From an uncultured Actinomycetes bacterium (lineage in GTDB: Bacteria > Actinomycetota > Actinomycetes > Nanopelagicales > Nanopelagicaceae): a stretch of 5,957 nucleotides of DNA. The notes under the pieces were generated by a model. That model ran no database searches. It was not told where the DNA came from and saw only the letters and a program-made list of their open reading frames with translations. The stretch lies in contig CAIMUD010000055.1 of NCBI GenBank assembly GCA_903844585.1, positions 1-5,957 on the forward strand, written 5' to 3'. Within the stretch, counting starts at the first letter, position 1, and each line of letters starts with the position of its first letter. This document shows, piece by piece, positions 1 through 5,957 of the stretch. A program made the position numbers and the translations under genes.

Positions 1-1139
1 ACGCCAGCTTCTTCAGGAATGAGGTTCTTTAAAATTGCTTTAAGTCGCGTGCGTTCTGACTCTGGAAGGCGCTTTGAAATACCGCTCATTCCACCACCGG
101 GTACATAAACAACATAGCGACCAGGAAGTGAGATCTGACTTGTAAGACGCGCACCCTTTTGCCCAATTGGATCTTTAGTTACCTGAACAAGAACAGGTTG
201 ACCCGTCTTTAAAACCATTTCGATTTTGCGTGGTTCTGATTCTGAAATACCTGCAGCATCCCAGTTCACTTCACCTGCATAAAGAACAGCGTTGCGGCCC
301 TTGCCAATATCTACGAACGCTGCCTCCATTGAAGGAAGTACGTTTTGGACACGGCCTAGATAAACGTTACCGACGTAAGAAACGTTGGCATTTCGGTTTA
401 CATAATGTTCAACCATCACATTATCTTCAATGACACCGATCTGGATGCGGTCACCAATCTGACGTACGACCATTTCGCGATCAACGTTTTCACGTCGAGC
501 TAAGAATTCTCCATCGGTAATAACTGTCCCGCGGCGGCGATACGGCTCGCGATATTCACGTTGCTCGCTTCGATCACTGCGAGCACCACGGTCGCGACGA
601 TTGCGTGTTCCGCGTTCGTTTCGTGCTGGGCGTTCGCGAACTTCTCGAACCTTTACAACTGTTGGTACGCCATCTTCATCAACGATTTCACCGGGAGTTA
701 CACCTTCGCCAGTTGCACGACGGCGACGGCGACGGCGATGTGTTGTGCCTTCTCCAGAATCATCTGTCGAATCTTCCCCATCAGTACTTTCATCTGAATC
801 TAAACCTTCGTTATTTGCGTTATCTGTTCCAGGTTTGCGACGACCGCGACCGCCACGACGTCGGCGACGATTATGACCAGTCTTTGAATCACCGTCTTCG
901 CTTTCAGCGCTATCAACTTCTGCTGGCGATTCTTTCTTTGCGACAGCTTTGCGCGAAGTCTTCGCAGGAGCTTTTTCTACTGTTGCTGCTTGAAATACTG
1001 GAACAGGAATTGCAGGAGACTTCTTCTTTGATTTAGAAGAACTCTCATCAGCAACTTCGGTATTGGTTTCTACAGCGCTTTCTTTCGCGCTTGATTTTTT
1101 AGCTGCACGCTTACGCGGGCTTTTTGGCGAAATAGCCAT
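1..1139 (-). CDS. rne: Ribonuclease E/G, N-terminal part (3' end cut by window edge)
   Basis: The frame is open from an ATG at 1139 to the left edge: 379 complete codons and no stop. Residues 1-220 are low complexity: a Lys/Ala/Ser/Pro start, then acidic stretches alternating with Arg-rich blocks (about 91-102, a seven-Arg run at 135-141, and 201-203). From about 223 the sequence becomes typical RNase E/G. The S1 RNA-binding domain begins near 250 (VSYVGNVYLGRVQNVLPSME, then AAFVDIGKGRNAVLY), followed by VLVQVTKDPIGQKGARLTSQ and YVVYVPGG. The family makes endonucleases that cut single-stranded AU-rich RNA in mRNA decay and rRNA/tRNA processing. The DNase I-like catalytic Asp residues and the zinc-link cysteines should lie beyond the left edge and cannot be checked. 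The ATG is supported by AAAGGA eight bases upstream. The long N-terminal extension favours actinobacterial RNase E over short RNase G. The gene lies 122 bases downstream of rodA on the same strand. Confidence 0.95.
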   Translation of the reverse strand, partial: MAISPKSPRKRAAKKSSAKESAVETNTEVADESSSKSKKKSPAIPVPVFQAATVEKAPAKTSRKAVAKKESPAEVDSAESEDGDSKTGHNRRRRRGGRGRRKPGTDNANNEGLDSDESTDGEDSTDDSGEGTTHRRRRRRRATGEGVTPGEIVDEDGVPTVVKVREVRERPARNERGTRNRRDRGARSDRSEQREYREPYRRRGTVITDGEFLARRENVDREMVVRQIGDRIQIGVIEDNVMVEHYVNRNANVSYVGNVYLGRVQNVLPSMEAAFVDIGKGRNAVLYAGEVNWDAAGISESEPRKIEMVLKTGQPVLVQVTKDPIGQKGARLTSQISLPGRYVVYVPGGGMSGISKRLPESERTRLKAILKNLIPEEAG

Positions 1140-1147
1140 TGTTCAAA

Positions 1148-1153
1148 TCCTTT
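1148..1153 (-). promoter_or_regulatory. Shine-Dalgarno of rne
   Basis: On the minus strand AAAGGA sits eight bases before the ATG at 1139. It is the best ribosome-binding match in the gap and fixes the rne start, ahead of internal Met codons such as residue 223. Confidence 0.75.
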
Positions 1154-1191
1154 ATCAAATCTAAGTTGGTAGTCCGCCGCTGGCTTTGTGC

Positions 1192-1207
1192 CGCGATAAG
1201 GATCGCG
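1192..1207 (-). other. Perfect 6-bp hairpin in the rne leader
   Basis: The minus strand reads CGCGAT-CCTT-ATCGCG, a perfect six-base inverted repeat around a four-base loop. A T·G wobble (1208/1191) can extend it by one pair. It lies about 50 bases before the rne start codon. The bases after it (GCACAAAGCC) are not T-rich, which argues against a terminator. In other bacteria rne leaders carry stem-loops used for autoregulation, so a leader structure is the likeliest reading, but this is inference. Confidence 0.5.
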
Positions 1208-1225
1208 AGCCGCGCTGAACTGTTG

Positions 1226-1257
1226 GGTAAATATTACCGAAGGCTGGCCGTTTTACC
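1226..1257 (-). repeat. Inverted repeat GGTAAA...TTTACC after rodA
   Basis: The arms GGTAAA (1257-1252) and TTTACC (1231-1226) are perfect six-base complements separated by 20 bases. After one mismatch, two more bases can pair outside them. The loop is long and no T tract follows, so it is a poor terminator. It could be a protein-binding palindrome or chance. Confidence 0.25.
1231..1236 (-). promoter_or_regulatory. Weak candidate -10 box for rne
   Basis: TAATAT on the minus strand fits the TANNNT pattern of actinobacterial housekeeping promoters and is placed to give a leader of roughly 85 bases that contains the hairpin. The matching -35 region (around 1254-1260, TTAGGTA) resembles TTGACA poorly. 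This is a guess from position and one hexamer. Confidence 0.2.
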
Positions 1258-1261
1258 TAAA

Positions 1262-2422
1262 TTAGCCTCGCTGACGAGCGTGAACGTTCTGCAAAAGGCC
1301 AAAACCAATCATGTTGGCAAACATGCTCGAACCACCGTATGAAATAAACGGAAGAGGTACGCCTGTCATCGGCATTAAGCCAAGTGTCATACCGATATTT
1401 TCAAATGCTTGAAATGCAAACCAAGCAATAACACCAGTACATACCAGCCTTCCATAAGGGTCTTGCGAACGACGAGCAATACCAAATGCTCGCATTAATA
1501 CCGTGAGATAAAGAATCAATAAAAACCCGCAGCCTAAGAATCCTGTCTCTTCGCCTGCAACTGTAAAAATAAAGTCTGTCTGTTGTTCAGGTACGAAGCG
1601 ACCATTTGTTTGCGGACCATTAAATAATCCTGTACCGATAAATCCACCAGAACCTACAGTGATGCGTGCTTGGCGAAGTTGATAACCACTGCCTTGCGAG
1701 TCAGAGTTTGGATCCACGAATGCTTGGAGGCGCTTTACTTGGTAATCATTAATTACGCCAACTTTTACTGCTGCAAAGCTTCCAAGAACTGCAACGATGA
1801 GAAGCCCAATGACCCAACGAAGTGGCGCGCCTGAAGCTCCGATGATTGTTACAACAGCGACGCTAATAATGAAAACTGTTCCCATATCTGGCTGCAGAAG
1901 AATAAAAAGCATGGGAATAGCTGCCACCACGAGCGCCTGCGCTACGTCGCGGTGTGTTGGTTCCTCACTGTCTTGTGAGCGTTCGGCTAACAACATCGAC
2001 ATGCCAACGATGATTGAAATTTTTGCGAGTTCAGCTGGCTGAATTTGGAATCCACCCGGAAGGCCGATCCACGCTTGAGCGCCATTTACTGTCGAACCAA
2101 TCCCAGGAATTAAAACGGCTACTAGGCCAAGTACTCCAAATCCCCAGACGAATGGCGTGTAAGCGCGCAGCAATCGGTAATCAATAACAGTTGTTCCCCA
2201 AGCAAGAGCGATGCCAATCAAAATATTAATAACATGGCGCTTTAAGTAATACTGCGGATCAAGTCCGTTGGCTGCATACCAATCACGAGTTGCTGCATAT
2301 ACAAGTACGGTTCCAAAAAGAAGTAAGAGACCAACAGCAATTGTCAGCACAGGATCGAAACCTGCAAAAAATGATCTGCGTCTATTGCGTCGATAGCTAG
2401 CGCGAGAAGAAAGTAAACTCAT
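1262..2422 (-). CDS. rodA: RodA, SEDS-family peptidoglycan glycosyltransferase
   Basis: This 386-residue polytopic membrane protein of usual RodA length has about ten hydrophobic segments (near 24-44, 63-80, 88-106, 132-146, 161-178, 180-195, 203-222, 284-311, 326-350, 358-380). The family polymerises lipid II into glycan strands in the elongasome. SEDS signatures are present: GAQAWIGL near 114-121 with FQIQPAELAKI at 125-135, LLQPDMGT at 175-182, and VPEQQTDFIF at 277-286, whose Asp283 aligns with the catalytic Asp of E. coli RodA (D262). The C-terminal PMTGVPLPFISYGGSS follows at 351-366. A basic cytoplasmic N terminus (RRNRRR) precedes segment 1. The pairing with an adjacent PBP2 gene supports RodA over the paralogues FtsW and SpoVE. 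The ATG lies in an ATGA overlap with the mrdA stop, and GGGGGAG just upstream serves as ribosome-binding site. Stop is TAA. Confidence 0.97.
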   Translation of the reverse strand: MSLLSSRASYRRNRRRSFFAGFDPVLTIAVGLLLLFGTVLVYAATRDWYAANGLDPQYYLKRHVINILIGIALAWGTTVIDYRLLRAYTPFVWGFGVLGLVAVLIPGIGSTVNGAQAWIGLPGGFQIQPAELAKISIIVGMSMLLAERSQDSEEPTHRDVAQALVVAAIPMLFILLQPDMGTVFIISVAVVTIIGASGAPLRWVIGLLIVAVLGSFAAVKVGVINDYQVKRLQAFVDPNSDSQGSGYQLRQARITVGSGGFIGTGLFNGPQTNGRFVPEQQTDFIFTVAGEETGFLGCGFLLILYLTVLMRAFGIARRSQDPYGRLVCTGVIAWFAFQAFENIGMTLGLMPMTGVPLPFISYGGSSMFANMIGFGLLQNVHARQRG

Positions 2423-4509
2423 TTCTCCCCCTTGTACTTTGTATTCGGTGAAATCTTCGGAATCGAAGAAGGTGGCTGACCGTTAAAGTAAATCGCTTTC
2501 TCTGGGTTAACTCTAGAACCATTAACGCCAAATAGGGCCTCGTAAATCTTACGAACTCCCACACCGGAAGTAGATGCGCCAAATCCGCCCTGACTAACCA
2601 TCATGACTACTGCAAAGCGCGGGGCGGCGCTTGGTGCATAGGAAGCAAACCAAGATGTATCTGATTTCAAACTTCCATTTGGATTCTTGCCAAATACTTG
2701 CGCTGTACCGGTCTTGCCACTCACTGCAACAGGAAGGCCGCTAAAAACTCCTGCTCCTGTTCCGCTTATAACAACTTCACGCAAAGCTGAGTGCAAGAAA
2801 TTAATTGTGCCCTTTGACGCAGGTATCTCCCCGAGTTTTTCTGGCTCAATTTTCTTAATAACTGTGCCATCTGTTTTAACGATCGCCTTTGCAACGCTTG
2901 CTTTCCAGATGGTTCCACCATTGGCGATTGCTGAGTACATCTGAGCCAACTTCAGCGGGGTTATGACTGTGTCACCTTGACCAATAGAGAAGTTAACGGC
3001 ATCTCCTGCACGAATCTTGTCTCCATCCAAACAATTTTCGTATGCAAGCTGAACTAGGAATGCTGTCTGCTGTTTCTTTGGTGCTCTTGTTTTGTAATTG
3101 CAGTAGAAATCTTTATTTTGCGCATACCAACGTGTGCGCCATTCGCGATCTGCTAAACGCCCTGATGACTCAGAAGGAAGGTCGATTCCGGTTTTGATAC
3201 CTAATTGGAAACCCTTAGCTGCGTTGAAGAAGTAATCATTACGGCTAGATTTTGGCTTAAGTCCGCCATCTCGCAGCCATTCATCAAATGCGATTCGATA
3301 CCAGATAGTGTCGCAAGAAACTGCAATCGCTTTCTTAAGTGACATTCTGCCTAGTGCAGCGCTATCGAAGTTCTGGAATTTGCGATTACCAACTTCAACT
3401 TCAGATGGGCAATCATAGGTACCCTGCAGGTTGTACCCAGCGTTTGCTGCCGCGACAACTGAGACAGCTTTAAAAGTAGAAGCTGGTGCAAATAAACCTT
3501 GAATTGGCCGGTTGAGTGCAGGTACACCTGCTTTTTCGCTATACAAATTCTTTGCTTCTTCCACGGATAAGCCAACTTCAAATGCATTTGGGTCGTACGT
3601 TGGGTATGAAGCAATTGCAAGTATGCGACCAGTCGTTACTTCCATGACAACGGCTGCGCCGCCATCTGCATAATTTCCGCGAGACTTTGCACCCCGTACT
3701 GCTTCCCCGAGTGCTTTTTCGACAGCCGCTTGAAGTCGCACATCAAGACTTGTAACTACGTGTGATCCTGCAATCGGTTTTGTGTTTTGACTTGTATTTG
3801 TTACCGCTTCTTTACGATCAACAGTGACAGTTTTGATTCCAGGGCTACCACGCAAATATTCGTCATATTGCAATTCAAGGCCGGCTTTACCAATTGATTC
3901 AGATCTAAAATATGATCGGCCGTTTGCACCGGATAAATCTTCTTCAGTAAGCGGTCCCACGTAACCAAGAACGTGTGATGCATTTACTCCAGCTTTTTCT
4001 GGATAGTTACGAAGCGCCACTGGGGCTGCGTTAATGCCAGGGAAGCGATCTGATCTTTCAACGATTTGTAGCGCAAGGTTTGGATCGGCTTCTTTTGTTA
4101 CAGGAATTGGTTGAAAGCGCGAACCTGTCCAGCATCCAGCTTTGTCTCCTACCGGCAGTTCACCGCAGAGTCTTGTCTTGCGGTAAATCTCAGCATAGGG
4201 AATATCAAGAAGGTCAGAGAGATTGCGCAGCACGGCCGCGCCGTTGCTTGGCAACTTATCTACCTTTGTGCGATCAACTGTGATCGCAATTCCAACTCTG
4301 TTCATGGCAAATGGAACACCATAAGCATCAACAATCATGCCTCTTGTCGCTGGAGTAATTACATCGCGACTTTGGATTGACAAGGCCGCATCTTTATATT
4401 TTGGCGCAGCTGCAACCTGCAAATAGAAGAGTCTTCCGAATAGAGCAAAGATCAGCGAGAAAATTAAAATTTGGATAACAACGAGTGAAAGCCTGGCGCG
4501 TTGGTTCAT
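2419..4509 (-). CDS. mrdA: Penicillin-binding protein 2 (class B transpeptidase of the elongasome)
   Basis: This 696-residue bitopic protein has a short cytoplasmic N terminus, one membrane segment at about 7-31, then an extracytoplasmic PBP dimerisation domain (RDVITPATRGMIVDAYGVPF at 48-67; GKAGLELQYDEYLRG at 207-221) and a transpeptidase domain from about 250. All three active-site motifs are visible: S344-T-F-K347 with the acylated Ser, S398-C-D400 (the SxD form seen in PBP2), and K599-T-G601 in SGKTGTAQ. FSIGQGDTVITPLKLAQMYS at 507-526 is also typical. The family cross-links glycan strands made by its partner RodA, encoded next door, and is inhibited by beta-lactams. Extra segments at about 111-137 (Cys115, Cys126) and 455-503 (Cys470, Cys493) go beyond the E. 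coli-type core; from memory, actinobacterial homologues have similar ones. The ATG overlaps the mreD stop (ATGA) and only a weak AGG precedes it, so translational coupling is likely. Confidence 0.96.
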   Translation of the reverse strand: MNQRARLSLVVIQILIFSLIFALFGRLFYLQVAAAPKYKDAALSIQSRDVITPATRGMIVDAYGVPFAMNRVGIAITVDRTKVDKLPSNGAAVLRNLSDLLDIPYAEIYRKTRLCGELPVGDKAGCWTGSRFQPIPVTKEADPNLALQIVERSDRFPGINAAPVALRNYPEKAGVNASHVLGYVGPLTEEDLSGANGRSYFRSESIGKAGLELQYDEYLRGSPGIKTVTVDRKEAVTNTSQNTKPIAGSHVVTSLDVRLQAAVEKALGEAVRGAKSRGNYADGGAAVVMEVTTGRILAIASYPTYDPNAFEVGLSVEEAKNLYSEKAGVPALNRPIQGLFAPASTFKAVSVVAAANAGYNLQGTYDCPSEVEVGNRKFQNFDSAALGRMSLKKAIAVSCDTIWYRIAFDEWLRDGGLKPKSSRNDYFFNAAKGFQLGIKTGIDLPSESSGRLADREWRTRWYAQNKDFYCNYKTRAPKKQQTAFLVQLAYENCLDGDKIRAGDAVNFSIGQGDTVITPLKLAQMYSAIANGGTIWKASVAKAIVKTDGTVIKKIEPEKLGEIPASKGTINFLHSALREVVISGTGAGVFSGLPVAVSGKTGTAQVFGKNPNGSLKSDTSWFASYAPSAAPRFAVVMMVSQGGFGASTSGVGVRKIYEALFGVNGSRVNPEKAIYFNGQPPSSIPKISPNTKYKGEK
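2425..2431 (-). promoter_or_regulatory. Shine-Dalgarno of rodA inside the mrdA 3' end
   Basis: GGGGGAG on the minus strand lies within the last codons of mrdA, two to four bases before the rodA ATG depending on the register used. It supports the start at 2422 and shows that rodA can recruit ribosomes as well as depend on re-initiation after the mrdA TGA. Confidence 0.6.
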
Positions 4510-5027
4510 TTGTGCGTACCTGATTCATAAACTAATCCATGAATTCTTGTAATTATCGGTACCAGTAGCGGCGCCACCGCGATCGCCCAAATTGATTGTC
4601 CGAAAAGTGATGAAACCACATGTAGAAGACTTCCAGATTCATTTCCAAGCATCAGACCAACTACAAAATAAATAAGACGCGATACGAAAACACTAATAAC
4701 GGTAAGAATAATCAGCGAAATCGGACTACTGCGAAAGTTGTTATCGCCAAAGCCAAGATAGGCAATCGCAAAACCAGCAAGAATCATGATCAGCGTCCAC
4801 TGTCCCATGGGACCTGATGCGCTCTGTGAAAGATCCATCAGCAACCCCGCACCGAAGCCAACCATCGCGCCAACTTCTGGTTCAGAGAGGGCACACCAAA
4901 TAAGTGTGAAAATTAGGAACAGTGAGAATCCACCGCCCGTTAAACGAAGTTGGCTAATAAAAGCTTCTTGAATTACATAAATCACTAGAAATATTGGCGC
5001 AGAGATTGCGAACTTGCGGAGAAACAT
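4506..5027 (-). CDS. mreD: MreD, rod-shape-determining membrane protein
   Basis: This 173-residue, strongly hydrophobic protein has about five or six membrane segments (near 9-25, 33-48, 53-66, 76-93, 103-127, 140-160), matching the usual MreD size of about 160-180. The most recognisable part is 57-92, where GFGAGLLMDLSQSASGPMG leads into the next helix; MreD proteins share this G-x-x-x-GLL-x-DL pattern. MreD is a small inner-membrane component that binds MreC and helps link the RodA-PBP2 synthase to MreB. Sequence conservation is low in this family, so the call rests partly on its place between mreC and mrdA. Its ATG directly abuts the mreC TAA with no intervening base and no clear Shine-Dalgarno, which points to translation coupled to mreC. 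Its TGA overlaps the mrdA ATG. Confidence 0.92.
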   Translation of the reverse strand: MFLRKFAISAPIFLVIYVIQEAFISQLRLTGGGFSLFLIFTLIWCALSEPEVGAMVGFGAGLLMDLSQSASGPMGQWTLIMILAGFAIAYLGFGDNNFRSSPISLIILTVISVFVSRLIYFVVGLMLGNESGSLLHVVSSLFGQSIWAIAVAPLLVPIITRIHGLVYESGTHK

Positions 5028-5957
5028 TTATTTCTTGGCGCCAGTTGAAGGTGATGGAGATGCAGAAGGATCTGCGTAAATAGTCACCGTCGGAATCGGA
5101 GTTGGGCGCGGTGCTTGCGGAACAAGTGCATCTCGAGGATCGCCCGAAGGAGTACCAATCACAACGCTAACTATGCCGATGCTAGAAAAATTAGCATAGA
5201 ACTTAATATCGGCACTCTGTGTAACAGAACCTGCTGCGCTATCTGTAGAAATAACTTCACCTATAGGAACCCCCGGCACGAACGGTCTGTTGTTCTGTGA
5301 TCCACGAGCGAGAATGACATCGCCTTCTTTAACGGTGGATTCGTTGTCGAGTAGTTGGAGCAGAGCAGTGCGAGTCCCTTGTCCACTCAAAATTCCAATT
5401 TGTTGACTACCTGCGATACGTGCACCAATTTTAAAACCTGGATCCGAAGCAAGTTGTACGAGCGCGCTATGTGAGTATGCCTGCTTAATTACGCCGACCA
5501 GACCTAAACCACAAATAACGCTCTGATTATCTCGAACTCCTTCTGCTGTGCCAGCATCGATTGTGATTGTTTGTGAGAACGATGTTGTCGACCCTTGCGC
5601 GATGACGCGAGCAGCTACAACTTTGTACCCAGCTTTTCCTGCAAGATCAAGAGTTGATTTAAGCTGGTCAAGCTCTGCATCGGCTGCTTTTCGATTAATT
5701 AACTTTGTTTTAAGGTTTTCATTCTCTGCTTTTAGCCGTGCAATCTGCGAGAGTGTACGACCAAGGTGTGTGACATCTCCGAAGAAGTTGCGAGCTGGGG
5801 CTGTGACCTTTGCTCCAAATTTCTGTATTGGAGAAAAAGCGCTCTGGGTTCCGCCACGAATACCTGCTAATAGCTGCACTCCGCGTAAATCAAGGGTAAT
5901 CAGAAAGAGGGAGGTAACAATTAAAATTACAAGTAATAGACGACCGCGGTTATCGCC
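5028..5957 (-). CDS. mreC: MreC, rod-shape-determining protein (first few codons cut off)
   Basis: The frame is open from the right edge to a TAA at 5028-5030, giving 309 visible residues. They start with GDNRGRLLLVILIVTSLFLI, a basic stretch leading into the single membrane segment (visible residues about 7-22), so probably only the initiator and a few residues are missing. A GTG at 5879 is rejected as the start because it falls after this anchor. Next come a coiled coil (about 62-105, QIARLKAENENLKTKL...), which drives dimerisation in the family, and the MreC beta-domain (about 110-271, including VVAARVIAQG, GLGLVGVIKQAYSHSALVQL, and a late VPGVPIGEV). The tail from about 272 is Pro/Ser/Thr-rich and looks disordered. 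MreC is an extracytoplasmic scaffold that binds and activates PBP2 and contacts MreD. mreB is expected immediately upstream, outside the window. Confidence 0.95.
   Translation of the reverse strand, partial: GDNRGRLLLVILIVTSLFLITLDLRGVQLLAGIRGGTQSAFSPIQKFGAKVTAPARNFFGDVTHLGRTLSQIARLKAENENLKTKLINRKAADAELDQLKSTLDLAGKAGYKVVAARVIAQGSTTSFSQTITIDAGTAEGVRDNQSVICGLGLVGVIKQAYSHSALVQLASDPGFKIGARIAGSQQIGILSGQGTRTALLQLLDNESTVKEGDVILARGSQNNRPFVPGVPIGEVISTDSAAGSVTQSADIKFYANFSSIGIVSVVIGTPSGDPRDALVPQAPRPTPIPTVTIYADPSASPSPSTGAKK

Larger units (their letters stand above)
1140..1261 (-). other. rodA-rne intergenic region / rne leader
   Basis: This 122-base stretch is the only non-coding sequence in the window. 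On the minus strand it holds, in order, an inverted repeat just after the rodA stop, a TAATAT hexamer, a perfect GC-rich hairpin and the rne Shine-Dalgarno. Neither hairpin is followed by a T run, so I see no intrinsic terminator. I find no convincing small gene here: a plus-strand frame that crosses the gap (1139-1342) runs antisense into rodA and resembles nothing known. Confidence 0.7.

Noticed and set aside
721..740. Short tandem CGCCGT-type repeat, considered as a microsatellite or phase-variation tract
   Set aside because: The units are hexamers of alternating Arg codons in frame; changes in copy number would not shift the frame, and Arg runs are normal in this part of RNase E.
601..876. 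A 91-codon plus-strand frame rich in Arg, Pro and Ser
   Set aside because: Also a shadow of the repetitive rne N-terminal coding sequence; it overlaps another shadow frame and lacks a plausible ribosome-binding site or homologue.
605..1036. A 143-codon plus-strand open frame antisense to rne, rich in Leu, His and Asp
   Set aside because: It is the reverse reading of the Arg- and Lys-rich low-complexity part of rne; the composition follows from repeated CGN codons and no family is recognisable.
1192..1207. Intrinsic terminator between rodA and rne
   Set aside because: The stem is good, but the minus-strand sequence after it is GCACAAAGCC with no T run.
3351..3620. An 89-codon minus-strand frame inside mrdA
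   Set aside because: It is an out-of-frame shadow of the PBP2 transpeptidase region, which is continuous and has all of its catalytic motifs.
5028..5879. A GTG at 5879 as the mreC start
   Set aside because: The frame stays open to the window edge and encodes the basic N terminus and membrane anchor expected of MreC, so the true start lies beyond 5957.

Overview
The window is a single-direction stretch of core chromosome in which every gene lies on the minus strand. In transcription order (right to left) it holds mreC (5' end just cut off by the right edge), mreD, a class B penicillin-binding protein of the PBP2/MrdA type, rodA, and then, after a 122-base gap, the first 379 codons of an RNase E/G family ribonuclease that runs off the left edge. 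I see no tRNA, rRNA, insertion sequence, CRISPR array or phage-like gene.

Organism. The proteins look actinobacterial. The ribonuclease has a long, charged, low-complexity extension before its S1 domain, as in mycobacterial and streptomycete RNase E, and rne follows an mreCD-pbp2-rodA cluster. Base composition is much more AT-leaning than in soil actinomycetes: A/T and G/C third positions are freely mixed and Lys codons are often AAA. With the very compact spacing, this suggests a small-genome aquatic actinobacterium such as the freshwater acI/Nanopelagicales group. That placement is inference, not shown by the sequence.

Layout. Positions 1-1139 hold the RNase E N-terminal part. Positions 1140-1261 are the only non-coding stretch; it carries a perfect short hairpin, a looser inverted repeat, a weak promoter candidate and a clear Shine-Dalgarno. 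Positions 1262-2422 hold rodA, 2419-4509 mrdA, 4506-5027 mreD and 5028-5957 mreC. Two junctions are ATGA four-base overlaps and one is stop-abutting-start, so the four cell-wall genes are almost certainly co-transcribed and translationally coupled.

How they work together. RodA (SEDS glycosyltransferase) polymerises glycan strands and PBP2 (transpeptidase) cross-links them. MreC and MreD are the membrane and extracytoplasmic parts that link this pair to the MreB cytoskeleton; mreB is expected just beyond the right edge. Together they form the elongasome for lateral wall growth. The ribonuclease has no direct role in wall synthesis, but with no terminator seen in the gap it may be partly transcribed by read-through. 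The region is ordinary conserved chromosome and I find no convincing novel system; the items most worth checking are the rne leader and the extra cysteine-bearing segments of PBP2.
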